A DNA stretch of 64,000 nucleotides from Margaritispora aquatica (GCA_007644065.1 VJWN01000002.1:1203831-1267830); one strand, 5' to 3'. Positions 1-13,382 are shown, counted from the stretch's first letter. The notes: a model not told the origin generated them from the sequence alone. Numbers and translations: made by a program.

Positions 1-1645
1 CGAATTTTTAGGGTGTTTTAGCACTTGCCAGGAAGCCGCATCTCTCTTTATGTTGTTATGATCAACTTTGACAACAAATGTATAAGTAACTGGCAAGGAA
101 CATTGTGTGGCAAGAAAACCGCATGGGTACCTGAGAAAATCAGATCATACTCTGAGACTCAAAATTCCAAATGCTCATCACAGGCAGCCAAAACGCCTCG
201 CTGAAGGATTCTCATCAATATCGCCGTCGGGTTGATAAAGTTTGATTGGGCCGGAATATACGACCGTGGGACGAGCCCCCTTCGATCGATCGACAAGCCT
301 GGAAGCCTCCCGACGGAAAACTTTCTACGAGGAATCATTTAACACCACGAGTCTTTTCTGTTCATCTTATCAAGTGCATCGATCTGCAGCTTGAATATAT
401 GCATGCCGCTCGTAGTCCCTGCGTTTGGTTAGCTACCTAGCGTACAATAGATTTTAAAGTATACCTAAACTTGACTGGTGTTGTTTTGCATCCTGAACTC
501 CTTAATTGGGAAATTTCATTTGATGAAAGACACTTTCTTCATGCCATTCGCTCATCAATTGCAAAATCTCAAGTGCGAAGTATTGAGCAGGTCCAGGTGT
601 TGTTGCTTACCGTTGAAAACGTGACACTTTACGCTATGCCAGCGCTTGCAGTCGCCTCTCGCGCCATGTTCAACATGGTATAGTTAGGGTTCCTTTGGAT
701 CGGATCTCTCCTATAATATATTTTAGTGAGATCATCCGACAGCGTGAGGGGTTATTTGCTTTTCAATCATGTTTTCATGAAAAAAATGTTTTCAATTTTC
801 ATCACGTACTGTACTCCGGCAGCTACTGGAATCGAGGGAGCTTCAGCACTTATACGAAAAATTGTTGGCTAAGGAGTCTCACCAAACCGAACGAACGATC
901 CGAGCTATGGCAAGTAGCAGGTGAGGGTATCCTGATTTTGGTTCCGGTACTGATGATTAGCTAGGGCTTAGATCGAGAACTTAAAGATGTAGCATAGGTA
1001 TCAAACCTTTTCCATCGGACTCGGCCATACCTCCGTGTTCTCTGGGATAGCAAGAATCTTTCTGATTCGGTCAATGATGCCCCATCTTCATGCTTCTACA
1101 AACCAAAACCATAACATCTCAGATTTCATCAAGCAGCGACAAATCACCAACTCGTCTCATTTGCCTCTCTGCCATGTGTTTGGCAGCCTCGCTTCCCTGT
1201 TACACCTACTCAACCCAGCTTACACGGTGAGCCCAGGCGAATCGCGCTGTTGGGTTCTTGGTGACTGGTTCTATTTACCAGCAAGCAGTGTGCCCAACGA
1301 CGAAGTAGTTTTGAGCAAAGCAACAATGCTACTTTGTGCGTTCAAAAAGCTCCTCTTCACCACCATCGTTCTTTTCGGAATTCTACATTATTAAAGACGT
1401 CACCTTTGATGAAATACCTCATTCACAGCCGACGCCAGATCAGTTGCCAGACAGACATCAGCAACAGACATCAGACATTGCTACCCCCTCGTTGACCATC
1501 TTGACTCTCCGGAGTATCAAGGTGGCCTGATATCATCTCTAGAGGCAATAGTCATAGTAGGCCACATCGGTCCCGCTACTTCTATCTTGTACTGGACTGT
1601 ACCCACAAAATTCTTGCTGCAACAGACACAGAGCGGACAAGTATA
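1..1645. other. No gene recognised; upstream flank of the Zn2Cys6 regulator
   Basis: Only short unrelated open frames occur here and none shows a recognisable motif or a convincing splice structure. The last few hundred bases are probably the promoter and leader of the regulator that starts at 1646. No transposon ends or long repeats were seen by eye. Confidence 0.5.
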
Positions 1646-4600
1646 ATGAACCCAGACTCAGGCAGCAGCGCGAGTGCTGGCTCTGCTCCACCAGCAAGTA
1701 GTACTAGTAGTAGGAGAGAAAGAGGATCTATAGCCAGCCAAGCATGCGAGACCTGTAGATCAAGGAAACAGAAGTGCGATGAGCAACGTCCAAAATGCGG
1801 ACTTTGCACAAGAATCAACAGTCCTTGCAACTATAGGGAACCACAGCCAACGAAGTAAGTGAAAGGCACCAAGACCCAGATACCGTCTAAAGAGTCGTTC
1901 GACTACCCTTTGCCAAAAGAAATGGAACGCCGGACTTACTCTTAGTTTCCAGGAAAGACAAGACCCTCGTTGAAATCCTTGACAAGTTACGAAATCTTGA
2001 AACGAAAATAGACCGTATACCTACCACTCGTGCGCCCATTTCAAGTGGGTTTGGTCCCCCACAACCCTCCCCTTCAAGTCAGCCATCTTTCGATGACCCA
2101 AGTCCGTATCAAGCAGCCTCACTACGTCCTTCCGACCGCAGTCCTAGTGGCGCGAGTAGACCGCAGCTATACCGGCATGCTTCTGCAGCCCATAAAGTGT
2201 TAATATGGCCGGCAATACAGCAATTGTTGCTCCAAGCTTTGCCCTCTAATGTGGTGAACTTGAAGGTGTTGGAGAAAGATGGCTCAGCATTCATCGTTGA
2301 AATGCAGAAACATACACCGCTGCTTCCATTGGATGAGGGTTTGAATCAGTTACCCTTTTTAGGAATGCAGACACAAGCGACCAGAGCTTCTGGGGGTGCA
2401 AGAGTTACGTTTCCTGCGCTAACTAAAGAGATGATGCATCGGTTGGCAACAGCGTATTTCGACACCTTTAATTTTTTATATCCTTTTATGGACAGACAAA
2501 ACTTCCTCAGCGATACTCTCACAAAGGTATACTCAGAGGGGTTTGATGGCGATGCTGAGAGTGTTGTGGCACTTCTTATATTCGCATTAGGCGAAGTGGC
2601 CATAGAAGGCTCCAGGGGTAACAGCATTGAAGAGATTAATGGCAGACCTTCTGGCGTTCGTGGTGGCAGTATACAACGTCCTCCCGGATTAGGCCTTTTT
2701 AACGAGGCACGAAAACGTATGGGATTTTGTCTGGTCGAATGTGAGCTCGAGAATGCACAAATGTATTCCTTAGCAGCGTATGAGAGACCCATAGCCCCCT
2801 GATTATTGGTGAGATAGGAGTTGAGACTAACCGATGCGTTTTACGAATAGTCTATACTACCAATCTTGCTCTAGGCATGTCGTAAGTCATTTCAAGATCA
2901 GACGGTGTATGACTACTCACACCTCAACTTCAGGATTTTTGGAGAATGACCGTGTCTGCATCGACAACAATCAAGGTCCTTATCACGTGGTGAGTCTTCT
3001 CTACCTATGAACGCCCTCTGCTGATTGCTGCTAACGACATATAGTACACCAACCGATTGGAGTTCTCCAAGGTTCGTAGTTTGCCCCCCTTTAGCGTGGA
3101 AACTCGCTGGCAAGGGTTATTCTGTTTTCAATCCATTAGTCTAGTGGTCTTAATGTTCATTTTAAATTGGGGCTTTATGACTGACAATTTAAAAGAGGAG
3201 ACTTGATCAAGCGCAATTACTGGCATTGTATGATCATGGACACATCTCTACGGAACGAGCTCGATCTTCCGTTAACCGATCTCGTGGGCCTTGAAGGCAA
3301 AGTCGGCTTGCCAGCCTTTACTGCGCCATTCTGTGAAGCAGACCATCGAGGTAACCAGTCCTCACATTTTGAAGCACATTATGCAAGTCAGCTTGCATTG
3401 CGGAGACTCTGCGCGGACTTACACAACAACATTTATGACTGTAAGTTGCCCATCTGTTCTGCATCATTCATAGTTGTCAAGTCGGCACTGTTCCTTTGTG
3501 TAGAAGCGGAGAAGCACCACCTCCGCGACAACAATCGATGGTGGCGATGCACTACATCGAATCATATAATTTATATTTTGAATGAAATATTAAATTCTAG
3601 TACACATGGAGAAGTGGAAACACATTAGTTTTCTGATCTCTCTTGTGTCTTTTTCATCGGTTGACAGCTGGCAGCTTCTAGGTCGGACACGAGCAATTCA
3701 TCATCCGAGGAGTCGGTTGGACCTACAGCCGCGAATCTCAACCAACTCGCTTCTTCACTTAACCAATGGCGTGGGCTCCTCCCAAGAGACTTGCAATGGA
3801 GCGAAGATGATCCATCTGGGTACTTACCCCCAAACGTGGGACCTTACAATCAGCAACTAGATCCAACGCTCTCACCACAGCACCAGCACCACACGGGACT
3901 TCCAATATTTACCACCAATCTCAATAGCGAACCGTTGTATTACGAGTATTTGTATGATATCCAGGTGTCTTTACTTCGCACTAGGTACTACTACGCAAAA
4001 TTTATGGTTTACCGACCGTTTTGTTATAAAGCTCTGCATTATCCAGAGCACATGACACAGGAAGATGCAGATGGAGTAGCTGAGTGCCTTCGCGTAAGTT
4101 CTGTTTCCGTTCGTCAACAGCCACCATGTTATTAGATCGTTTCACTTCACTTCCGTTGGTCTTATGGGCAAATGCAGCATCAAGGATCAAAGTACTATTT
4201 AGTGTTGCATACTCTTTAGCATGTAGGGAGTGGACCTCAAGACTTCACACAAACACGGGCTTTCCCAAATGGCCTTTCAACAATCAGTTTAGCTCCACTC
4301 TCCATTGCTCTGGACTTGTAGTATCCTACCGAGCATTATAAACATGTTAAATTGGTTTGCATATTCAGGCAACGAATTTGTCCTAAATCGAAGTTACACG
4401 CAAGTATGTGTTGGCCGAATTTGGTGTTTGTGTCGGTATTGACGAAGTCAATATTGTTTTTTTTTTTTAAATCAAAGAACACAACATCATCAAGAGGATG
4501 ATCAGATTTTGCAATGTATGATAGGCTTTTGCGGATACAGAAAGATTATCCCTAAGCTTACCGGAACAATGTTCTAAGCGAATTGCTCATATGTTCCTCC

Positions 4601-5147
4601 TTTTAACGCGGCCTGGATGCGGTTTTAATTTCTAACTATTCTTGTGTCATTGCTAATAGCCATAGTCCTGCCTCAGGTGGCCAATACTGCTCTCCCCTCC
4701 ATCCCGTCGGAAACGATTGATACCGTTCAACTTCTGCTGGAGCCAAACATTCATGAGCATCTTAATAATATTTCACATGACGCAACATAACCCAATGTTA
4801 CGCGACATTCGGACGCAGCTATGCGGAGCGCGTTTTGAAGCTGAAATTGATCAGAGTATCGACTTGATGCTAGACTGGATACGGTATGTTTTCTCCTTTG
4901 GCTCCACTCATATTTTGCTTCCACAGCATTTCTATTTGTGGCGGAAATTCGTCCAAAACGCGCCGCAGAGCATACACGTTTTCGCAGTATCGGGACTGTC
5001 TTCCAAGTCATTATCAAATAGTTCTGACGATCTTACACCAAGTTACCACACTTTGGCTGACATGCTAGCAGTGATTTGAGATCATCGGACCCTATCGCAA
5101 ACTGGTGCTACAAAATCCTGCAGCCAATATTCAATTTGGAGCCTTGA
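1646..5147 (+). CDS. Zn2Cys6 transcription factor with fungal-specific MHR domain
   Basis: A nuclear DNA-binding regulator of about 701 residues. Nine exons keep frame: 1646-1854, 1953-2777, 2851-2881, 2934-2989, 3045-3071, 3196-3440, 3675-4093, 4666-4883 and 5072-5147. The zinc cluster is canonical, with Cys34, 37, 44, 51, 54 and 61 (C-x2-C-x6-C-x6-C-x2-C-x6-C). It is followed by the linker PTKKDKTLVEIL and a short coiled coil, the usual dimerisation element. The middle homology region carries the family hallmarks TDWSSPRGDLIKR, LDLPLTDL and QWRGLLPRDLQW. The C-terminal block CLRWPILLSPPSRRKRLIP is also typical. The family usually controls catabolic or secondary-metabolism genes, but the target here is unknown. 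Introns 6, 7 and 8 are 234, 572 and 188 nt, far longer than elsewhere in the window. Intron 8 could hide a further small exon. No frameshift or premature stop was found. Confidence 0.9.
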
Positions 5148-6592
5148 GCAAATCAAACTAATTAGAACGGTGGGACGAGCGACGAGAGGATGCATTAAGA
5201 GATGTCTTGGTGCGGAGGAAGAGGTGGCGTTTGGAGCCGTTGAAGTCGCATTTGTTATCAGTCATTGACACCAGATATCCAAGGCCTGGGGTCAGATGTC
5301 AGCGTGCAAGGCAGAGTTCAGGAAACAAAAGTGGGTTGGGTTAACTATGGGGTTTGGGGCGGTGGGGTGGGGGATTTCCACATGGAAGGCATTTTTTAGC
5401 CAGCGGCATATGGCACATTGGATGGTGCTTCTCGGAGGATGGCGTTGGTTTGCTTGTATATGAAAGTTGTGCGAGTTCGCAAGAGAGAAAAAAAAATGAT
5501 TTTATAATTCAATAGATGATGAATGTAAGGTCTGTCAGTCTTCATGAGTTGTGTATACGTTTATGTGTGGTTGTTCGTTTTTTGGCTGCACGTTCAGGGC
5601 TCGCTCTTCGGTTCGCGTAACTAAACAGACAGTTTTCAGTAAATGAGCTCACGGGTAAAATGATCAACATCACTAGCTTGTAAGAAAAGAATCATGTCTA
5701 GAAATAATCAAACAAGTTAAATTTACATCCTGACCGAATCAATTCTCAAGACATAATTTCTCCTGTTATTTGGAAACTATTTGTAATGATCTCCCCCTAA
5801 TATTTTATGAAGAAGACTGAGCACTGAGAGCTAACAAACGACGACAAAACCCAGTTAACGTGTTACTATCAACTAAATCAGCACAAAGCACAAGCCAGTA
5901 AATATACAGCTAAAATGAAAATACTATCATTTGGTAGCTTTTTCAATACAAAGATAAAAGAAACTTCCATTACTTACACAACTTATGTGAGATCTGAATC
6001 TTAGAGACACTAGATATGTATAGATCATACATTTTTCGTTTCAGTCATCAATACTACACGCATAGCAAAGAGATCGATGCCACAAAGAAGCGCTTGTTAT
6101 TTCTTCTTTGATCTAGGATGTTGATAGATTGAGGATAGAATCTGGAAATGACAAGATGTATCTTTTGCTGGACACAACCTTTACCCACCCTCTTCACAAG
6201 AAAGAAATCAGCATACGAAGATGATATACACTTCAGCGAATGTTCGTTCACCCTTGCCATATTCCCCTTGGATCTTCAGATTTGCGAAAAGGCGAGTGCA
6301 AGCAGACGCTGGTCTCTTGAATGAGACTCAATACTCGAACACAAGGAGAGTTTGATTTGCCTTCACTCGAGCTTATAAACAGGAATTTATGCACGGGATT
6401 TCATTGCTTTCAAAAACAGATGTGCAGCCGCATGGCATACTCTATATCTGAACAGTTAGATTGATCAGCCTTTGAATGTTGTCAATATTTTGGCACCTTT
6501 GGCAAGGTGTTTGTTTCTTCTTTCATTACTCAAATTGACGAAGAGGGCATGATTCAGCTTCATGACACATCCAATTTAAATTCACACCTAAT
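5148..6592. other. Convergent intergenic stretch, no gene seen
   Basis: This lies between the 3' end of the Zn2Cys6 gene and the 3' end of the dienoyl-CoA reductase gene. It is A/T-rich with many stops in all frames. I see no coding or RNA feature. Confidence 0.5.
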
Positions 6593-7620
6593 TTACAATT
6601 TCGACTTCTCGGACTTCCTAACAAAGGAATCATCCAATAAATAATCAGGATATTCTGCAGCACCACCAACTGTCCCAGGACTCCTCCAGCTTCCACCATC
6701 GATGACCAACACCTCACCGTTCACATAATTTCCAGCGTCGCTAAACACATACACAGTGCCATCGGCAATCTCCTTGACCAATCCATATCTTCCAAGTGGG
6801 ACCTTCTTGAATGCTTTTCCATTATCCTCTGTCGTCCTATTTCCCAAGCGTGCCATACCCTCTGTGCCCATTATAGGTCCAGGTGAGATGATGTTGGATG
6901 TTACGCCTCTCGGCCCAAACTCAATCGCTGCTGTGGCAGAGAGAGCATCGACGCCTGCTTTTGCTACTGCTGCGTGGGCTTGCAATGGCATGCCGGTGAA
7001 GTGAAAGGTTGCAGATACGAAAATGATTCGTCCTCCTGTTGAGGGGTTGGAGCCTGTATTTGGATTCGCAGCTGCGGATTTGATAAGATAAGGCAGAGTG
7101 GCTTTCAGTGTGTTGAAAGAGCCAATTGTATCGATATCAATCACTGTCTTGAAAGCGTTGGCAGAAAGGCCTGCGATAGGTGCCACGAAATTGCCCGCTG
7201 CTCCAGCACTTCGGATGATTAGTTCATTTCCTCAGAATGAGGAAGACGGGAAACGAACATCACAAAATCAATGGCTCCCAATTCCTTCACGCATGTCGCA
7301 ACCGCCCGATCCAAACTCTCAATGCTTCGCACATCCACGGCGCCGATGCCAATGACCTTTGCTCCAGCGCGGGCAGCTGCTATGCTCTTGGCCATTTTCT
7401 CTGTTTTCTCGACATTTCGTCCGATGATACATGCGTTCGCACCGAGGTGTACCATGGCTCGCACCTGGGCTGAGCATATAGAACCTGCTCCGCCAGTGCA
7501 AAAGACTACCTTATTATCTATCTAACCATTAGAATTCAATCAGAAAGGGGGCCTAAAAGGTTTACCAAAGATTCCATCTTTCCAGATGGAGGATAGATAT
7601 TCCGATCTTGGAAGAGCCAT
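6593..7620 (-). CDS. SPS19: Peroxisomal 2,4-dienoyl-CoA reductase (SDR family, Sps19-like)
   Basis: This enzyme reduces 2,4-dienoyl-CoA with NADPH so that polyunsaturated fatty acids can enter peroxisomal beta-oxidation. Three exons (7620-7566, 7517-7259, 7208-6593) give 309 residues, the usual length; the introns are 48 and 50 nt. The cofactor motif TGGAGSIC lies at 26-33, GRN at 51-53 and the NAG-type motif IAGAAGNF near 105-112. The SDR active-site tyrosine is absent: the segment reads HAAVAK with Lys188, as in the dienoyl-CoA reductase branch. The protein ends in Ser-Lys-Leu, a type 1 peroxisomal targeting signal, which supports the assignment. The start in exon 1 was chosen because MALPRSEYLSSIWKDGIFDN runs straight into the Rossmann strand. 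The gene is divergent from the Atg33-like gene, with about 430 bp between the two starts. Confidence 0.92.
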
Positions 7621-8048
7621 TGTATTGCAGTATGTATTATTTTACAAAAGATCAAGGAGTTGTAAGAAATGCTTCGCGTTTTGATTTTTTTACCTGGGTT
7701 TAAAATAAGTAAAAGATATAGAATCTGTTGCCAACGCCTGTATTGCAGCTTCAGACACCCCAATCTGGGGTCCAGTACTTGTAACCGGTGGTGATCCCAC
7801 TTGCCGAGGTGACGTTTTTGACAGGCTTCTGAATGTTGACTAATCAACCTCCTAGGATTAAGGCACTAAGGCAGGAACTGGGATGACAGCGCCAAGATTC
7901 TCCAACAGCTCTCCACTGTTGTGCCCAACTCCACCCTACCTAACCAACAAGAACATTGCCATTAGCACCAAGATCCACTTCCACTTCCATATAAACAATC
8001 GCCAACACGAACACAAGTCGCGATAGAGACAAATTCAAATCCTCCACC

Positions 8049-8801
8049 ATGGCCATAAGGACGGTCTCTACGCTCAAGTTCGTGGGATCTGTTTCCCTCG
8101 GACTGCTCACTGTCAGATTAGCCCCTCCATCCTTCCGATTGCTTGCCCAGACCTTTCAATTAGAAAGATCTAGCTGCTAGTTTCATGCGTCTCTGAGATT
8201 TGGCAAACATATTTGCTGACAAGATATTAATCAGGGCCTCTCATACACACTTAGTACCTTGACGGTACCAACACTTCTCACCCTCCCATCCGCTACAAGC
8301 GCCTCCCGAGCCTTCACAAATCTGACCAACGTCTCCCTAACACACGTCCACGCCCTGGTAGGTCTCTCATCCACCTCCTTCCTCCTCGCATACATCTTCT
8401 CACCCCGCGGTGCTCGCCATCCATATCTGCTATGGACCACGCTCTTCGTCGTCGGCTCGGGACTCACAGACTACGTGCTCCCCCCACCACGGACGCTTAG
8501 CGCGCCCAGCACAACCATACGCAGGGTCAAGAAGGAGAAGAAGACAAGGGAGAGGCAGATGGACGCTAGCTATGAGGTTCTGGGCACGAGTGATAGGGAT
8601 AGTGCCAGTGAGGACACCGCGAGTGGCGAGGAGATGGAAGAGGAGGTTAATGGTGAGGAGGTCAGGGTCCAGATGGAAGGGTATCAGAAGAACCAAATTA
8701 TCAGGACAGCCATCGCTGGTCTTGGATTCATGATGAGTGTGGTTGGCATTTGGGGTGACGGCTCTGCGGCTGATGTGGTGATTATCGAGATGTCAGCATA
8801 A
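8049..8801 (+). CDS. ATG33: Atg33/Scm4-like mitochondrial membrane protein
   Basis: Two exons (8049-8111 and 8235-8801) give a 209-residue protein. Hydrophobic segments lie near residues 8-30, 55-75, 75-95 and 170-190. The N-terminal block (STLKFVGSVSLGLLT, then GLSYTLSTLTVPTLLTLPSA) resembles the fungal Atg33/Scm4 family, whose yeast member sits in the outer mitochondrial membrane and promotes mitophagy. Between helices 3 and 4 is a highly charged insert with KKEKKTRERQ and an acidic run GEEMEEEVNGEE, likely exposed to the cytosol. The donor is a non-consensus GTCAGA, so the exon 1 boundary is the weakest point of the model; the frame and the family-like junction LLT/GLSYT support it. The family call rests on motif memory, and another small four-helix family is possible. 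Confidence 0.65.
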
Positions 8802-9884
8802 TGTGGTGTGGTGGATGAGAATGGGAATTGTGTGAAATGATATGTCATGATCGGAATGAGATCGATGAGAAAGAGGGAGTAGGTCGCGAGGGGGCGAGCG
8901 TGGACTTGTTGGATTGTGTTGCGAATGGTACATACTCGACTCTGCTTCGCTAAATTATTTGACACCAAAGAAGGGGTTTGGCGAGAATGTTCCATTTCCT
9001 CGGCTCAGCTAGAGCTCAAGTTTTACAGTAGGCAACTATACAATATCTACAATGCTTGTAATCTTATGCGGCCTGTATATGTGCCTTCGAAACACATGAT
9101 TTATGTCCTGCTAGTCAATTCCAAGCTTTAAGTTTTCCATCAGAGGCAAGTTTACTTTGAATCAACAAATTGAACTCCCGAAGAATAAGCCATCCACGCA
9201 GTATAGCCTTCTATGCATTCTTCTTCTGCGAGGAAACATGTGCGAATTGGGGCAGTATAAAATATCACCCTTTCTAGAGCAAACAATACATCCATCCACA
9301 TAGGCCAAGGTTTAAAAGTTGGGACTCGAAAGCATGACGCTTCGACACTCGTGAAAACACCTATACCAAGTAAGCCGCACACATAGCATTAGATCTGACA
9401 ACCTGATGTTAGCACAAGCAAGCCGACTTGCAGCTGCGAACTCGCACCTTTAAGCTCTAATATTAAATTTGTTCCCTTGAGCAGGTGCAGGTGAACATAT
9501 GAATGGCAATCATATGCAATGTAAGAAGCTCGATGTAACCAGACTGGAACGAGAGAGTGCTCGTTTGAGTCAGACGAGCAACTCTCTTGTGCAACATGAC
9601 ATTCTGGGGAATTGTAGAAATTAGGTAAGATGTATTTATCTGCTTGTGGTTAGATTACGATAAACGGGTATCTCGTCCTTGTTATACAATACGAGCTTGT
9701 TTGGTACTACTTCATGGGGGTTTTATTTGACTAGTGTGTGATTCGTACTCCAAATGCATGTCTAGACTAGATGGCTGCGCTTATTACATTATATATTTAT
9801 AAGACAAATACTTGCAAATGCTCGAAGTAGGAGAGTTTCATTACGATTATACCCAACCAAGCCTCAGAAATCAAGCCGTTTGGA
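8802..9884. other. Convergent intergenic stretch, no gene seen
   Basis: This lies between the 3' ends of the Atg33-like and MFS genes. The short open frames here look like chance frames. No RNA gene was recognised. Confidence 0.5.
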
Positions 9885-11911
9885 TCAAGCAAGTCCCACA
9901 CCTTTGAGGATATCGTGACGATGGAAGAAAGCCCGATTTCGCTTGCCAAAGACATCTGCACCGCGGTAATTAGCATCTTTGGAAGTGACGGTTATAAGAA
10001 GTGTGGAGGGGGAAACGTACACATTGGTACACTGAGAAGACACACAACAACCTGAATGCTCGAGATCCACATGAATGTCTTGAAGGTTCCGGTACGAACA
10101 ATCCATTCGTATGCGCTCCAGGTGAGGCCAAAGGTGAAAAAATTCTAGGATGAGGGTTAGTTACTGGTAGCTCGAAGTGGGGCAAAGACCAGACTGACTT
10201 TAAAGATCAAAATACAAGTGAAAGCTTCGATGGCAATATCACCTGCATTTCAGTTAGTATTACACCTTATTGGAGAGATAAGCAGACTCACGATGAGCAT
10301 CAACAATGTACAAACTTGCGGCCACAGCGCCAATCACCATACCACCAACCTCCAGACCGAAGGCAAACACCGGGAGTACCCAATGATAGTCAGCTAATTT
10401 TGCAGCCGTGACTCCAAACAAATAAAGCCCAGCACATCCAAAGATCAACTGCGGAATCACGAGAATGATCCTGAACTCCGGCTCATACAGCCCATTGTTT
10501 TTTCTCGTCATATATTTTGCACTCCAATCTGCTAGTGCTCCAGCAATCAGGAACCCGACAAGAGCGCCGATGAAAGCGCCGGTGTAAGCGTAACCTGTGT
10601 TCACCTCGTCCCAGAAGAGAGGAGGGCCGATAAAAATGGCTGCAAGAATGATGCCAATGAACACCGTCCAGCCAATCATGGTGCCTTGAATGAGACAAGC
10701 CCAGAGGACAGCAGGATGAGCGAAAAGAGGAAATGGCCGTAAGAAGAGCTTAAAGAAGCTATCGCTTGTGAGACGTCCGCTGAATGGCATGAGTCTTTGC
10801 ATATAGCTCTTCATTGGCGTGTCAGCTCCTCCATAAGCATAAGTAACATTGGTTCCGGATGGTTTCTCTACAACTGGTTCTGCTTCCGTGTTGATGGCAT
10901 TGACAGGACCTTCGCCATGGCTTGAGTGAGGCTCTTGAGAAGTTTCATCTTTGGTAAATGGGACATCATCTGATGAGGCCATGTCCGTGTTTAGATGAGC
11001 GGAGCGTACATATGCCGTCTCTGGTACGAAAAAGATGACCAGAGGCAAACATGCTGCTGTAAATATCGTGATCAGATAGAAAGTCCATGGCCATGTAATA
11101 GTGTGTGTGATCTTGCCAACTAGAATAGGCGTGAAGAATGCCCCTCCAAACACTGACAGATTAGTGAGAGCCATGCGCTTGCCACGTTCCTGTCACAGAA
11201 TTAGCAAAAGGAGAACATCTCAGACAGAGAATGGTCATACGTGAACGAAATAAAGATCTCCGACAGCTACATTGACCAATGCCTCAAACGGAGCAGTTCC
11301 AATTCCTTGAAAAATTCTTGCAGCCAACAGACTATTGTATCCGGTTGACGCCCCACCCCATGCACTTGAGTATATGATTGTAATCGTCCCAAGCAAGAAT
11401 AAATGTCGCTTTCCCCAAATTCTGGCAGATGGAACACATAGTATCCCTGCAACACCTACACCTAACAGAAACCATCCCGTGAGAAGTGCAATCTTGGTAA
11501 ATCTAAGCTCGAAGTATAACGATAATGTCAAAGTGTTCGCAGCCAGTATGGGACCGAGAGAGGTTGCGAAGATCGAGACGATGGAAAGGATGAGCAAGAT
11601 CAAGTCGCGTTTCCACAATGGCCAGTTCTATGCATCGTTAGAGAAATCTATACTCAGCGTCTCAAAGTGTCATTTACAAGAGGATCATTGGGGTCATCGC
11701 TTGGTTGAGGAACTAGAATGATGGGCACTGGTCCTGAGTTGTCGCATTTTAAGCCGGCAGAGTCGTTACTAGCAGCTTGAGGCCTTTCAGGATCATCGAA
11801 ATATCTTGTAGTTCCTTGCAGATGTTATTCGCTAATCTTCAGGAAACCTTCGTATTGCTCCATACCTGGAACATGTTCCATGGACTTGGAGTCCAGTATC
11901 CACATTCCCAT
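9885..11911 (-). CDS. MFS transporter, DHA1-type
   Basis: A plasma-membrane proton-coupled carrier or drug efflux pump of 568 residues with about 12 membrane helices. Seven exons keep frame: 11911-11866, 11814-11678, 11627-11241, 11189-10292, 10242-10199, 10144-10021 and 9955-9885. The N-terminus carries the family signature MEHVPGT, then RYFDDPE, VPQPSDDPNDPLNWPLWKRD and helix 1. Helix 4 has RIFQGIGTAPFEALVNVAVG and the next loop HERGKRMALTN, both typical of the DHA1 12-TM group. The central cytoplasmic loop (about residues 265-335) is acidic and rich in Ser/Thr. The first intron must be removed, because an in-frame TAA lies inside it. The start at 11911 is preferred since an upstream in-frame stop lies just before it; Met3 or Met11 are alternatives. 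The substrate cannot be read from sequence. The gene is divergent from the CFEM gene. Confidence 0.9.
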
Positions 11912-13382
11912 CTTGCACTATTCCGGAACTAAGCCGATGGTGTTCTGCAGGGTCGTGCAACAGCAGAAGTGCTTATATAGACGACATTCACGGTGTCGGC
12001 GTTGTTGAGACCTTTATGCGCGCCTTGAGATGAGGTCGTGGATGAATTCAAGCAGTGTATATAAGGCTGATCGTAGGAGAGACACATAATATGGCGCCCT
12101 CCTGTCAGCCGAATTTCTACAAGCCTCGAACTGAATCGAGACCGTCCTCCAGACTTCGTGGCCAATCAACTTGCCGACCAGTCCCAATGTCACCCAGCGC
12201 ATTGGGTTACATGTGCAGAACACGCGGGACAGCCATGCAGAATGTCAAGATCTTATGTACCTATCCACTACAATCTCTGTACTCATGTAGCAACAATAAT
12301 AGGTGTTTGTACTTGACGCCACAAAGAATCACGATTTACCCACAGTAGGTGAGATTTCGGACTCTTGTCCAGTCAGCACCCCAACATGTTTTCACAACAC
12401 CAACAGTGAATTCGGTCAGCAGTCAGGATCCAACAATGGATCTTTCTCAAATCGAACTTGGTCGTCTATCTACTGCTTATCTCCGGAAGTTTGCGGTTTT
12501 CTATCTGTTGTGTAGAATAACTTATGGCACATGTGTTGCGACAAACATAATCTAAGGTACCTTGGTATAATGCCACGACAAGACCACGAGCTTGATGTGT
12601 ATGTATTGCTTGGCCACGTTCCGTGGAACAACTCATCAGAGGCAATAGGAGAATGTGGCAATAGTCCCTACTATCAAAAATCGAATGGTGATAATGAAAG
12701 ACATTGCTTAGTAGTGCTGAGTAGCTAACAGACTAATCAATGAGGTTTGAAAAGGAGAGAATGAGGTACAGAATCCCCTAAACCTTTTAGCTGTTCGTCT
12801 GAGGGTCGAGATGTGCTTGGACAGGCGCAACCGTAGCTTGAAGCAGGTAAGCTTAAAACCCAAATAGGTCGCCAATCCTTCTATCTGGATCATGAGATAC
12901 AAAGTCGGGATTGCTTCAATTCAGGAGATATCATGATAGTTCGACGTGAACACTTATCATGATCTTCAAAAGTCGAGGTTGAAAGTTGAGGCGCAACGAG
13001 ATATCGCATTCCTTGTCGCAAGGTACCTCCGTACAACTTTCATGATCAATCCAGCGAGTCAGAGTCAGCCTCTCGTCACTTCATCTGCAGGTCAGACAAA
13101 CATCCTGGATCAGCCATCCAATATTTTGTTCCACACCAGCTTGGGCTTGCATTCCCGTCTGACCACTCAGTGGTGGCTTTTCGTGGTCCCCGGTTAAAAG
13201 TATACATGACCGCCGCAATCTTTGTTCTTCAACCTCAAGACTCTGTAGTCTCTCTTGCTTCTTCCTATTGCCATCAGTGGAATACCAGATTAAATATCTA
13301 CTGCTCTCTATCTCTGCATCGCATCGCCAGGCCAGGTCGAATAATACTATAACCTAACACTCATCCCGGATCCCTACCAGCC
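11912..13382. promoter_or_regulatory. Shared upstream region of the MFS and CFEM genes
   Basis: This 1.47 kb region lies between two divergent genes and contains no gene I can support. A TATA-like AT stretch (AAAAGTATACATG) at about 13195 is 190 bp before the CFEM start and could be its core promoter. That assignment is inference only. Confidence 0.35.

Noticed and set aside
11866..11881. Apparent nonsense stop after the MFS start (in-frame TAA at codon 29 from 11911)
   Set aside because: The stop lies inside a 51-nt intron with proper GTATGG donor and AAG acceptor; splicing restores the family motif VPGTTRYFDDPE, so the gene is not a pseudogene.
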